From contig JAKUCV010005684.1 of the NCBI GenBank assembly GCA_028386065.3, positions 19,115 to 83,114 of the forward strand: DNA of 64,000 bases. The letters are read 5' to 3'. The position numbers and the translations under genes are program-made. Positions 35,521-46,592 of this stretch are shown one piece after another (the first letter of the stretch is position 1; every line of letters starts with the position of its first letter). The notes beneath the pieces are model-generated. The model saw nothing but the letters and a program-made list of their open reading frames with translations. It searched no databases and was not told the DNA's origin. Source of the DNA: Turnera subulata. Taxonomy: Eukaryota > Streptophyta > Magnoliopsida > Malpighiales > Passifloraceae.

Positions 35521-36587
35521 AATAATAATTAAGACAAATATAAAATAAATAAAGAGAGATCGCTATCTTCTCTTAATCTTTTCTATTCTTTTCTTATGAA
35601 TATTTCTTTGTTAAGACATAAAAAAAAATACATTGCAATTCGATACCCCCAATCCCATAAAATCTCCAATGACCAAAGACCACCACCACCGCCACCACCG
35701 CCGTCGCCACCACTCATTGTCGCCACCCCCATCCAACCAATATCTGCCACGACTAGTGCCAAAAAGCTAAAACCCAAAACATTCAAGAAAACCCAAACCA
35801 AGTAGAATCCCCATGTCCTCTCTTTAGAAACATTTTTCCTCATCATCGTCAACCCACTCGTGACCTTATGTCCATTTGGCCTGATATTTGGTATCTTCTT
35901 TGTGTTTGCTTGGGATGGTGGAGGCGTGAGTATTGGGGCTGGATTGTTGGATTGTTGGTGCTAATTTTTTTTATGGATTTGGGAATTTGGATGCATGACA
36001 GCGAGTGAGTGGAGAAGGATGGGGGAGCAAGGGGAGTGAAAAGGGAAGAGAAAAGATGAGGTGGTGGGATGTGGAGAGAGAGGAGGAGGCGAAAGGTGGG
36101 TGTATTGGTGGTGGTGGGGTGAAGAAGAAAAGGAGCAGTGATGGCGAGGAGGAGGAGGAAGGAGATGAGAAAAAAACCAATTGAAGAGTGATGGCAAGGA
36201 GGAGGGAGGAGATGAGAAAAAAACCAATTGAAAAGTCAATTTATTGGGGGTGGGTTTTCCATGGTTGCGAGTCGGGTTTTCCATCGGGTTGTAGGAGGGT
36301 TGGATGAAAAACCCGGGTTGGTAACATACAGATCCCACATATACACGTGGATCTGACGTGGCAACCTAACCCGCTAAAACGACATCGTTTTGGTATGAGA
36401 GGACGTCGTTTTGAAATACCTCTCAACTCTCAAATCCGGGCAGTCCTCCACGTCAGCAGGTACCTGACCGGGGGATCACGTTTGGCATGCCCATGCAAAA
36501 TCGGGGTATATGCCCGACCAAAAAAAATATCGGGGTATATAATTGGCCAAACCACTAAACATGGGGACCCATAAAACCCAAAAACCC
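34857..36587. mobile_element. Non-autonomous MULE with ~290-bp terminal inverted repeats
   Basis: Termini gggtttttgggttttatggg and its complement extend inward as inverted repeats for about 290 bp on each side (tataccccga, catgggca, ggtacctgctgacgtgga, aaaacgacgtcgtttt blocks). Flanks attcttcgtt (34847-34856) and attcctcgtt (36588-36597) form a 9-10 bp target duplication. The interior holds a 290-bp AAT microsatellite and a purine-rich tract (36000-36230), no transposase. A short minus frame (35583-35852) has a glycine run and no known domain. A solitary end of the same family is at 56210-56361. Confidence 0.85.
35239..35530. repeat. (AAT)n microsatellite
   Basis: Nearly pure aataat triplets with two imperfect stretches (35310-35430) between pure blocks. 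The polyisoleucine reading frame is an artefact. Confidence 0.95.
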
Positions 36588-36746
36588 ATTCCTCGTTCAT
36601 CTTGGTTTTAGAGTAGTTTTAGATAGATGGTGATTGTGAATCTACCCTACTAGTTAATTGATTAATTTAATTACATAACAAATTCCTTTTCAACATAAAA
36701 CTATTGTGCACAACCTATCCCGAAGTAGGACTCTTGTACGTGCAAG

Positions 36747-37067
36747 TGTCACGGGGTCATTACCCTCTCCCCAAAAGGTCAACCTAGTGGGGTGTGCAGC
36801 ACCTCTGTATATATGGCCCAAGACCTTCCCCTTCCTTTCCGATGTGGGATTCCGCCACATTCTCCCCCACCGAATCCGACGACGCCCTCGTCGTCGACCG
36901 GGCACCCTGCTTTTGGGTCGGGTCGGGTCGGCTCGGGTCGGCTCCGCTACCACTTGTCACGGAGTCATTACCCTCTCCCCAAAAGGTCAACCTAGTGGGG
37001 TGTGCAACACCTCTGTACATATGACCCAAGACCTTCCCCTTCCTTTCCGATGTAGGATTCCGTCACA
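36747..37067 (-). mobile_element. TRIM with 113-bp LTRs and perfect 5-bp TSD
   Basis: LTRs 36747-36859 and 36955-37067 (113 bp each) differ only at a handful of transitions. The 95-bp interior holds, on the minus strand, a PBS tggtagcggagc (36941-36952; tRNA-iMet type) next to one LTR and a PPT ggtgggggagaa next to the other. Target duplication gcaag at 36742-36746 and 37068-37072. All parts required in cis for retrotransposition are present and no coding sequence is. A ggtcg run (36917-36945) fills the interior. Confidence 0.92.
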
Positions 37068-37072
37068 GCAAG

Positions 37073-38543
37073 TTACTGGGTCGAGACACAATGACCCGAA
37101 ATAAATTTTTCAGGGCCTACTAAATTTTTACCTTGTGTTGGGATGGAGACTGACTCTTGATCATCTTTGTATGAAATGTCAAGAATAACATTCTTTTTGT
37201 TGGAATTTGCACATTCTAGAGAATGGAAAACAGAATGGATACAGAAAAATTTTCCACCCAAAAAAAAAAAACAGATGAGCAAATCCTCCACAATTATTGC
37301 TACAAGATATTCAAATCAACCATAACTGAACGTGGCATGAACACACCACACCCATTGGCGTCTCCCCTGGAAAATATGGAACAAACAAATTCATGACAAA
37401 GTCACATTTTCCGTAGAGTCGGCCAATCTATTGCCCTCACGATAGTGTGTGTCGTAAGAAGAAGCTAGAAAATCTGTCATAAAAGAGGCTCATTTGTTTT
37501 TGGTATTAAGTTTTCTAATTATAGCTAGATCCTTATTTTACGATAAGGTTCCTATTTTCCGTCTCACATTTTGACGGACTATTTTCATTGAGTAAGCACC
37601 TAACTAGTTTTCTGGTTTACCAGTTGAAAATTGAAAATAGCAATACAGTTCATCTACTGCACCTTAGAATTATCCTTCAAAATCTTGTTCATCATAGCCC
37701 TCCGTCACGGATTTCTACCCTTCTCCAAAGTCTTCCATAGCCGTTGACTCTTCAAAACCAGACCAGCTTCTTAAACTCTGTTGGTTGTGTTCACAAGAAA
37801 CCACTGAATTGTAGTACCAATGTGGGTTTAAGAAGTTTTCACCCATCAAATTTCAGTCCCTGCAAACTGGTGAACTGCATTGTTTTTTACATTTATGCTT
37901 ACCTCCTTGTAAGTGAAAATAAAACATGCTTCCCAAGAATTTTTTACGTTGTAAGAAATGCAATTAAAATTCTTACCCTTTCTGAAGATGGAGAATTACC
38001 TTCGTGTGAAATGTCATGAACAACAATCCATTGTTTTGCGACTGGAAAGTGGATTCCTCATGAACGAATTCTCCCGGATATTGAATTATCTGACATGGAG
38101 AGTCAATAGTTTTGAGTTTATATAATTAAATAGATGAAAATCAGATTGGCGTTACTATTACAAAATATGCAAAACATTTGAGAATTGAGTCTTAAATTTT
38201 TCAGATTCTTGAATATATTTTGTCATTCCAGAAAAGTAATGGCACTGAAAGAGACGATTATACGTTTTAGCCAGAAATGCAGAAAAGATGAAGAGGAGAA
38301 GAATGTGTTCACTATTGTCAGTGTGTTTTTTTTTCCCCTATAAATTCAACTTGAATTCCTTGCATGCCTTAAGTGTCATGAAAAGCAAAATTCAAACTAG
38401 AAATCTCACCTTTGTACCAGATGCTATAGATGACATTATTTTTTCGTGAGAAAAACGATACAATAATAAATTACATTCTTGAAAAAACCCCTCAAGGCAC
38501 CATTCATCTGATTCTGCATCTGGTTGAGTAATAATCCTATATA
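37073..38543. other. Intergenic DNA with a small duplication
   Basis: No gene recognised. 37160-37240 and 37995-38075 share gtatgaaatgtca-type sequence; on the minus strand both read as similar short peptides (VILDISYKDDQ; VVHDISHEGN). This could be two decayed copies of one exon downstream of the 38544-38753 gene. Confidence 0.3.
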
Positions 38544-38753
38544 TCATTGTTGCCGGCCACCATTCTCTCCTTTATTCAGCCCTGCCTTTTTGGCTTTGTC
38601 AATGTGATATCTTACAAAATTCTTCAGGATTGTTTCTGTTAGCAACTGTTCTGCCCTGGGTTCCTCCCCGTCGGCAGCCATTCTGGTCTCCTCCACAAGT
38701 TTTTCAAAAGACCCATCCTCATCAAGACCCTTCAAATCTTGAATCTTCCTCAT
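38544..38753 (-). CDS. 69-codon ORF, N-terminal relative of the B3 gene
   Basis: Intact frame from ATG 38753 to TGA 38544. Its middle (SFEKLVEETRMAADGEEPRA, then ETILKNFVRYHIDKAKKA) lines up with residues 15-58 of the B3 protein encoded at 56574-57629 (SFEEFCELCKVASCGDEEKA; EHILEGFIWFKIGQAKRE), so it is the N-terminal helical module of the DUF313-type B3 family without the DNA-binding domain. A TATA-like ctatatatg lies about 130 bp upstream on the minus strand (38881-38889). It may be a truncated paralogue or a first exon. Without the B3 domain it would not be expected to bind DNA; a dimerisation or decoy role is only a guess. Confidence 0.5.
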   Translation of the reverse strand: MRKIQDLKGLDEDGSFEKLVEETRMAADGEEPRAEQLLTETILKNFVRYHIDKAKKAGLNKGENGGRQQ

Positions 38754-39104
38754 CCTTACGTGAATCCTGAATTCTGAAATTCCTCACCCGGAAAGTTTTG
38801 ATTTTGAGAGTTTGTACACAAAAGCACAAGTGTATGTGATGATTTAGATATGGACTTTGTTATAGCTCCTTGCAATTGACATATATAGTAGAATTTTCCG
38901 CCAGATAATTAAGGAGCCATTAATTTTGTGCATTCAGGAAATTCAGGGGTAATATATTCAATTTTAGCGGAAATTTTCAATTTAGAGACCGAATGAGTAA
39001 TGTAGTATAATAAACTCCGTCATAATTCCTCCCCCAAAAAAATTCGTCATAATTATCATTCATTATTATGAAATCTGAAGCATGAACAAAAGTTCTGAAT
39101 AGTA

Positions 39105-39160
39105 CTCCCTCCATTCCATTTTATGTAGCTTAAACCTCAATTAAAATGGAATGGAGGGAG
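39105..39160. mobile_element. Stowaway-type MITE remnant (56 bp)
   Basis: Inverted repeats ctccctccattccatttta and taaaatggaatggagggag, only about 18 bases apart, flanked by TA on both sides (39103-39104, 39161-39162), the Tc1/mariner target duplication. The ends match the common plant ctccctcc...ggagggag termini. Confidence 0.85.
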
Positions 39161-39298
39161 TAATTAAAAGTCATGAATACCAAGAATTGTAGCAAAGAAA
39201 CGTTATTCGGGAATTTGAATATTCTAGGAACAAATCAATACGAGGGGGAAATCTGTTTCCTTTTGAAAATATTCGAAGGTATTTTAAAACATGCATGG

Positions 39299-40368
39299 TG
39301 TAACAGCCTGGGTAAAAATTTGGTATTTTTACCGGGACCGTAAGAATCGTTATACAGTGATTTACCGAATGAATTAATCTTGGGTAATTAATTCAAGATA
39401 AATCGAGCGTCGTTTTTCGAAACCGAGTCTTTTCCCGCACTCGAGATTTTTTCCGTGGATTTTACGGACCAAAGTTGGTATTTTTTGGGCCTCGGAATCC
39501 TCAAAAAAATCACACCGAAAAATAACTAAGGGGGTATGCAGTTATTTTCTGGTCCGGTCTGGACACGACCCTGCATTATTGAGCCGCCTCAATAATGCAT
39601 GGCGGCGCCACCTTTGCTGCTGTGCACATCGTTATAAAGAGGAGGAAAACAGGAGAAGAGAAGAAGAGGAGAAGAAAAAGAAAAAGAGAGAAAAGAAGAG
39701 AGGAAAAAAAAAAGAGAGAAAAAGGAAAAAAAAAAGAAAGAAGGAAAAGAAAAGGAAAACACAGAAACCGGAAAAAAAAACAGAGAGGAAGAAAGAAAAG
39801 GAAAAAAAAATGAAAGGAAAAAAAAAGAAAATACAAAAAAACAAGAAAAAAGGGTGAAGGAGAAAAATAGAAAGAAAAAAAGAAAATAGAAAAAAAATGA
39901 AACCCGGAAGTGAACAGTGCGTCACCTTCCTCTCCTCGGGTCACTTTGCATGTCGAGGAGATCGGCGCAGTGTCTCGTGCCACCGCCCTCACCTGTGTGC
40001 TCGTCGTGCCGTCGCGAGCTTGACGCCGTCACTTCCTCCTCCTTTCGCCGCCTGACGCGCCGCCAGGAGCCGTTGACCCGACGGATGACCTGCGGATCCG
40101 CCTCCCTGTCTTGCTGCCGCCGCGCCTCGCACCGCCACTAGCAGCCACCAATGCTAGCGACGTTGCCCTTGTCTCGCCAAGCCGTAGCCATCCTGCTCGT
40201 CGCCGCCCCGCCTCGTCGTCGTCGCCAGCCGCTGCAACTCAAGGTGAGTGACTCGTTTCTCAGGAGTGACGGGTGGGTCGACCCGGACGCTTGTGGGTTA
40301 GGTCTCACGGGCCGGATGGGTGTTGGGCCAGGTCTGGGCGTGGGCCTGTGCTTCAGGCCTGCTGCCTT
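39299..40368 (+). repeat. Chromovirus-type long LTR, left part (split by Tekay insertion)
   Basis: Starts tgtaacagcctggg and carries the parts of a long Tekay-like LTR: a 260-bp purine-rich tract (39640-39905), a GC-rich exon-like stretch and a gtgagt donor-like site (40242). The continuation is at 51446-53465. Flanks catgg and tttgg are a poor target duplication, and no second copy or PBS follows, so it is a solo LTR or a truncated element. Confidence 0.5.
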
Positions 40369-43300
40369 TGAAACACCCATGTCCCAATTTTACAAATAAA
40401 ATACATAATCAAAAGGAATTTACCAAATTGCCCCTGAAACCCGGGACATGAAATCCAATACCAAAACATTATCTGAAAATCTTAATAAAGCGAGATGTCA
40501 TAAAAATAAGAGAAACCGGCTTATCAAGCCACAAGTCAACCCGGCATCCAGCCGAAACATCATCAGGTATCAAATCTCGGCAACCCGCCGATAAAGTAAT
40601 AAAAATCAATAATGACATCTCAACAAAATCCAATGCAGCGGAAGAAATAAACAAAGTAAATCAAGAGAAGAAAAATGATATGCATGTCGGCTTTATGGAT
40701 CTAACCGGGAGAAGAAGCACAGCTACCTGCTGGGATATCCACGTCCGTACTCCGGGAAAGAAGAGAGAGACTGCACGCTAACTAAGAGTCTGAAAAACAA
40801 TGGTGGCGATTATGTGAGTTGCCTACTCAGTGAGCAGTATAAATCTAGTTATGTAGGTGTACAAAGCAAGTTTGAAAGGAAAGTAGAGAAACAAACACAA
40901 GTAAGCAAACACACAATAACCAGTACTAACATGCGAACAACATATAAGCGATCAATTTATGGTTTACATCTGTTTGTGTGTTAAGTTTTATTATCATATT
41001 TATTATTCAGGGCCCCCTACTGTGTGTGTTGAGCTCGATCCCGTCTCATGAGACAACCAGGGCGAAAGCCCAATATAACCAGGCATAAAGCCCAAATACC
41101 ACCATAGAGAGAGAGAGAGACAGAGAGAAAGAGGGAGGTAGAAAGGGGGAGGTAGAAGGAGGGAGGTAGAACCGGTCATCACAGACCCATATGCTAAACC
41201 GCATATACCATGCTATCCCGCATGCAAACCCGAGGGGTATCACTTCCTGCTCGAACCAAACGGTCATCGGCACACAGTAGCGTATCTTCTACTGTACATT
41301 ATTCTTGTTCATTCTTAAGAGTTCATGTGTGCCAAGAGTTGTGATTTAACAGGGTTGTGTGAATTATTAACTCAATCAAGTATCCGGGTCTCCAACCCAC
41401 AGTACATCACACAGATCACCCAAAATCACTCCATAAGTTATATTCCATAATAATTTAAAAGTCATGCTCATTAGGCAACTAGTAACACACAGGCACACAA
41501 TACAGAACACGACATGTTAGCAGACAAGGCATGCAACTCAAACAAACCAATCTAACAAGCACATGCATACAAACATAAAAAGACTTATAAAGTCACCTCA
41601 ACGACGATTATCCTGTGGAGCCTTCCCCAAGACAGATCCTCCAGCTCCCGAGGTATTACCCGTGCCTGAATACCGGCACACACAACAATTACAAAACAAC
41701 CATAGCAAACCGTGCATGTATGATACTTGACCCAATCTACCCGGTTAAGTAATTTAAAGGTCTAAGCCCAAAAGGGTATATCTCCTCACTAAGAACTCCA
41801 AAAGACAAGGACCTAAGGTCAACCGGACTTAAGCCCATCTAAATTCAAAATAACCTCTCGGGCCTAAAGCCCACTTCCACAAGTCTGCATTTATCCCAAT
41901 TAATAAATTTGGGCTTAGAGCCCATTCCTTAAAGTCCATAACGAGTTCCCGGGGCTAAGGCCCATCTAAGTCCAAAACCAAATCCCGGGCCTAAAGCCTA
42001 TTATGAAATTCGGCTTAAAACCCGTTACCCAAGTACAAAGGTTATCAAATTAAGTCATAAAAATCTCATTACCGGGCCTGGGCCCGATTTAGACTAATTT
42101 CCATTTAAGGGTTTTACCCGAGCCCGAGTTATCGTCCTAAAGGTTCTACCCCCGTCGGACAAACCGATCACAAGCTACTCGCTTCCCGCTCTCGGTTTCT
42201 ACTATGTAAAATACAATTAATACAACCCAATTCAAAATAAATAATACATGCCATGAGTGTACAACAAATTATACATCAAGGTAATACTGTTAAATGCTGA
42301 AACAAAACCCGAGCCCTCACCGGAAAATTCCTGAGCCTCGCCAGAAAATTCCCGAGCTCGTCGGATTCCGGTGACCTTGCCCGAAAATTCACCCAAACTG
42401 CCAGAAACGATCTGAACAACAATTCTGTCACAACCCCAACATCCATTTCAACAATACAACCACCTCAAACATCAAAACGAAAAGGAAGCAAGTGGAGATT
42501 TTAAATCCTTACCGGAAAAGGACCCGTGCGTCGTCACTGTCCGTTGTCTATGGCTCCATAGCAAACCCAAAAACAACCTAGGCACAACGAACCACGCTAC
42601 TGCAAGTTCTGCTACAGGAACACCAAACTACCAACAGTAGACCACCCCACCGTCCAGCAACACCCACACGCCCGCCGGAACCATCCCCAAAGCAACACAC
42701 ACACGTCGGCCACCAATCCGAACCGTGACAACACAACACCCACACGCATCAGAACCAAACCAAACCACCCAAACACACACGCACTGCCAGCAACACGAAG
42801 CCACCAACAATCAAAACCCGGAAGAGAAGAAAGAAGAACGAAAGAGGGAGAAAGGCAGCGAGGCTTACCAACAAACGGCGGCGACCCGAACACAGGTCCA
42901 CCACGTCGCAACCTCGCACCGGTTATGCACTGTGCGTCCTCCCCTTCTCGATGCGGCGACGTCTACAACGTGGTGGCACGGCGAGAGGACGAAAAGAGAG
43001 AAGAGGAAGGAAGAAGGGAGTCCCGCCTTAGAGCCTTCGCCTTCACGACTTGAGGAGAGGAGGTTTCGTGGGGGTGAGAGAGAGAGGGGGGTGAGGGTGA
43101 GGCGCCGTCGGTGGGAGAAGTGAAGGAAGAAAGAAAAAGAAGGAAAAAGAAGAAAGGAAGAGAAGGGTTAGGGTTTTGACCCGCTTGGCCCAAACGACGT
43201 CGTTTCGTTTTGGCCAGGCGCCGTCAACCCGCCCTAGCTGGTCAACTTTTTTTTTTCCTTTTCCCCAAAACGACGTAGTTTCGAACAAACTACACCAAAA

Positions 43301-43475
43301 CTTTACTTCCAACAACAACAACCGATTTAACGCCAACGAAGGATCGATACCGACTAAACCCGACAAAAGCTTAATAACTGGATGTAATTAAATACCTTTG
43401 AGTCCTCAAGGGAAAAATAGGAATAAAAATTCTGAAAATTCCATAAATTAAATTATGAAAATCAGGGGCGTTATC
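40369..43475 (-). repeat. 3' LTR of Tekay element
   Basis: Begins tgaaacacc on the plus strand. The other end reads gggcgttatc where the partner LTR has gggcgttaca, so the terminal CA has mutated. It contains a GA microsatellite (41104-41160) and repeated gggcctaaagccc words (41850-42110). Confidence 0.93.
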
Positions 43476-43527
43476 GTTCCACCCCACTTAATAAAAATTT
43501 CGTCCTCGAAATTACAAGGTATGAAAA

Positions 43528-44970
43528 TCAGAACAGATGTGGATACTGCTCTCTCATATGTGACTCAACCTCCCAAGTAGCCTCATTCGGGGAATGACGG
43601 CTCCATCTAGCCCGAACCATAGGAATGGTACGACTCCTCAACTGCCGCACCTCCTGAGCCAAAATCTCCACCGGCTCCTCAACATAGTTCAAATCCTGAG
43701 AAACCTCCACCTCTGTCGGAGATACAACATGACTAGGATCAGACCGATAACGCCTCAGCATCGAAACATGGAATACATCATGTATGCGCGACAGCTCCTC
43801 CGGTAAAGCCAACCTGTAGGCCAGCGGACCAATCTGCTCCATGATCTCATAAGGACCAATATAACGAGGGCTCAACTTGCCCTTCCTCCCAAACCGGATA
43901 ACACCTCTCCAGGGAGCAACACAGAGGAAAACTCTGTCACCTACACTGTACTCCATCTCCCGACGATGCTTATCAACAAAACTCTTTTGTCGGTCCTGAG
44001 CAGCTCTCATACACTACTTAACCACTTCGATCTGATCAACAGTCTCCTGGACTAGGTCTGGACCAACCACCTGTCTCAGACCTTCCTCATCCCAACAGAT
44101 CGGACTACGACACTTCCGCCCATACAAAGCCTCATAAGGCGTCATACCGATACTGGAGTGATACCCGTTGTTATAGGTAAACTCAATTAACGGTAATGTC
44201 TCACCCCAAGAACCACTGAAATTGAGCACACAAGCTCTAAGCATATCCTCCAGTGTCTGCGGATGGAATGCAGTACTGAAATTCAGCTTAGTACCCAAAG
44301 CTGACTGTAAGCTCTTCCAGAAGTGGGAAGTAAACCTCGGATCCCTGTCCGACACAATGGATAGTGGAACTCCATGTAGACGGACAATGCCCGAAACATA
44401 CAACCTCGCCAGCTTATCCATTGTATCTGTCTGCTTAATCGGAAGGAAATGAACTGACTTGGTCAACCTGTAAACAATGACCCAGATGACATCATGTCGA
44501 CCCCGGGTCCTCGATAACCCGATCACAAAGTCCATAGTGATATGCTCCCACTTCCACTGTGGAATAGTCAAAGATCTCAACTTGCCAGCAGGAGCCTGAT
44601 GCTCGGCTTTCACCTGCTGACAAGTCATACAACGAGCCACAAACTCCGCAACATCCTTCTTCATCCCGGGCCACCAATAATGACTTTTCAAGTTCTGGTA
44701 AATTTTGATGCTACCATGGTGCAAAGCATATGGCGCATTATGCGCTTCATCCATAATCCATCTCCTCAAATCTTCGACATCCAGAACACACAACCGATCA
44801 CCGGTCATCAAAGCATCATCCTCCCGGACATAGAAACTAGAACTCTCTCCACCGAGAGCCTTATCCCGCAACTCCTCTAGATGAGGATCACCAAAATGCA
44901 ACTCCATGATCTTATCCCGCAAGGTCGGTCAGATGCTCAAACTGGAAAGCGACGCCCCAGTAACATCCAC
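43528..44970 (-). pseudogene. Integrase and chromodomain of Tekay element, active-site deletion
   Basis: Zinc-binding HHCC (HNAPYALHH ... CMTCQQVK), then the catalytic core with MDFVIGL (first Asp) and SDRDPRF (second Asp). The family then has HPQT followed by about ten residues containing the catalytic Glu; here HPQT is joined directly to LEDMLR, so that Glu is missing. A TAG near 44013 separates the C-terminal part (43528-44010), which has the [10 protein letters not shown] fold and a chromodomain ending [18 protein letters not shown]. The chromodomain would steer integration towards marked heterochromatin; this copy could not catalyse strand transfer. Confidence 0.9.
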
Positions 44971-44976
44971 CTCCAA

Positions 44977-46559
44977 CTACGCATCCAACGACCTCAGCTC
45001 CACCAAGGAAGGCAAAGCATAAGAGACCAGGTCCTCATCTGCAGAAGCCACTCTCTTCCGGCTCAATGCATCTGCAACAACATTGGCCTTGCCCGGATGG
45101 TACTCAATAGTACAATCATAATCCTTCAGAAGCTCAATCCAGCGTCTCTGCCTCATATTAAGCTCCATTTGGGTCATGATGTACTTCAAACTCTTGTGAT
45201 CCGTGAAAATCCGACACTTCTCACCGTACAGATGGTGTCTCTAGATTTTCAAAGCAAAGACCACAGCAGCTAACTCCAGATCATGGGTCGGATAGTTTTT
45301 CTCATGAGTTCTCAGCTGCCTGGAGGCATAAGCAATCACCGGACCCTCCTGCATCAAAACACATCCCAAGCCCAGACTAGAAGCATCACTGAACACTGTG
45401 TACTCCACTTCGGGTCTCAGAACAATCAAAATCGGTGCAGAAGTCAACCGACTCTTCAACTCCTCAAAACTCTTCTGACAGCGGTCATCCCAAACAAAAG
45501 TACAGTCTTTCCTCAACATCTTAGTCATGGGACCCGCTATTAAGGAAAAATCCTCAATGAACCTCCGGTAGTAACCAGCAAGTCCAAGAAAACTCAGTAT
45601 CTTAGGTACATTCTTCGGCGGCTCCCAATCCATGGCTGCCTTAATCTTGGCCGGGTCCACCTTAATGCCTTCACCGGACACAATATGCCAAGGAACGCGA
45701 CCTCATCCAACCAAAACTCACACTTGCTGAGCTTGGCATAAAGCTGTTCTTCTCTCAACCTCTGCAAAACCTGTCTCAAGTAGTCCTCATGTTCGGCCTT
45801 ACTACTCGAGTAGACCAGAATATCATCAATGAACACTACCACAAACCGGTTTAGAAATTCATGGAAGACCTGTTGCATCATACACATGAACACTATCGGT
45901 GCATTCATCAGCCCAAACAGAACAACCACAAACTCATAATGACCATACCGAGTGCGGAAAGCAGTCTTCGGTATGTCTTGCTCTGCAATCCGAACCTGAT
46001 GGTAACCAGATCGCAAGTCAATCTTCGAAAATACAGATGCACCCTGCAACTGATCGAACAAGTCATCGATCCTAGGCAAAGGATACTTGTTCTTCACAAT
46101 CACCTTGTTCAACTGTCTATAGTCCACACACATCTGCATACTGCCATCCTTCTTCTTCACAAACAAGACAGGGGCACCCCAAGGTGAGATTCTCGGTCTA
46201 ATGAAACCCTTATCCAATAAATCCTCCAGTTGTTTCTTCAACTCCTAAAGTTCCGTCGGAGCCATCCTGTAAGGCGGTATAGAAGTAGGTGCAACTCCCG
46301 GTACCAAGTCAACTGTATACTCCACCTCCCGCTCCGGAGGCAACCCAGGTAAGTCATCAAGAAATACATCAGGAAACTCCCGAACAATCAGAATATCCTC
46401 CACTCCAGGTATTGGCACCGAAGAATCGACCATATGAGCTAGAAAAGCATCACAACCCTCTCGGATCATCCTGAAAGCTTGGATGGCTGAGATACAACAC
46501 GCCGATAGAGCTTTTCGCTCTCCATCGAACACCAATCTATGCCCCAACAGAGAAGACAA
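44977..46559 (-). pseudogene. Reverse transcriptase and RNase H of Tekay element, with stops and a frameshift
   Basis: 46559-46245 leads into RT; after a TAG the frame continues with [40 protein letters not shown] and the catalytic [10 protein letters not shown] one-base deletion near 45690 shifts the frame at the FLG motif, after which [12 protein letters not shown] and the RNase H ([30 protein letters not shown]) follow. TAG at 45241 stands where the family has Trp; the frame then goes on to [16 protein letters not shown]. Domain order and motifs are complete, but the chain cannot be made in one piece. Confidence 0.9.
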
Positions 46560-46592
46560 AGAAACTTCCCTGGCCCGACAATCAACTACTGC

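Larger units (their letters stand above)
34410..36695 (+). repeat. Possible solo LTR split by a MULE
   Basis: 34410 starts tgttaccgccc; a TATA-like tataaaagga lies at 34753. The sequence breaks at 34856 for the MULE and resumes at 36588, running to a possible end ttcaaca near 36695. No matching second LTR, PBS or target duplication was found, so this may be other promoter-bearing DNA. Confidence 0.25.

Noticed and set aside
35315..35548. Polyisoleucine ORF
   Set aside because: Translation of the AAT microsatellite.
39579..39992. Lysine/glutamate-rich (plus) and phenylalanine-rich (minus) ORFs
   Set aside because: Translation of a purine-rich tract in a retrotransposon LTR.
42612..43366. Several overlapping ORFs with simple composition, repeated at 50418-51139
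   Set aside because: Both sets are the same GC-rich part of the Tekay LTRs; the frames are not conserved between the two LTRs.
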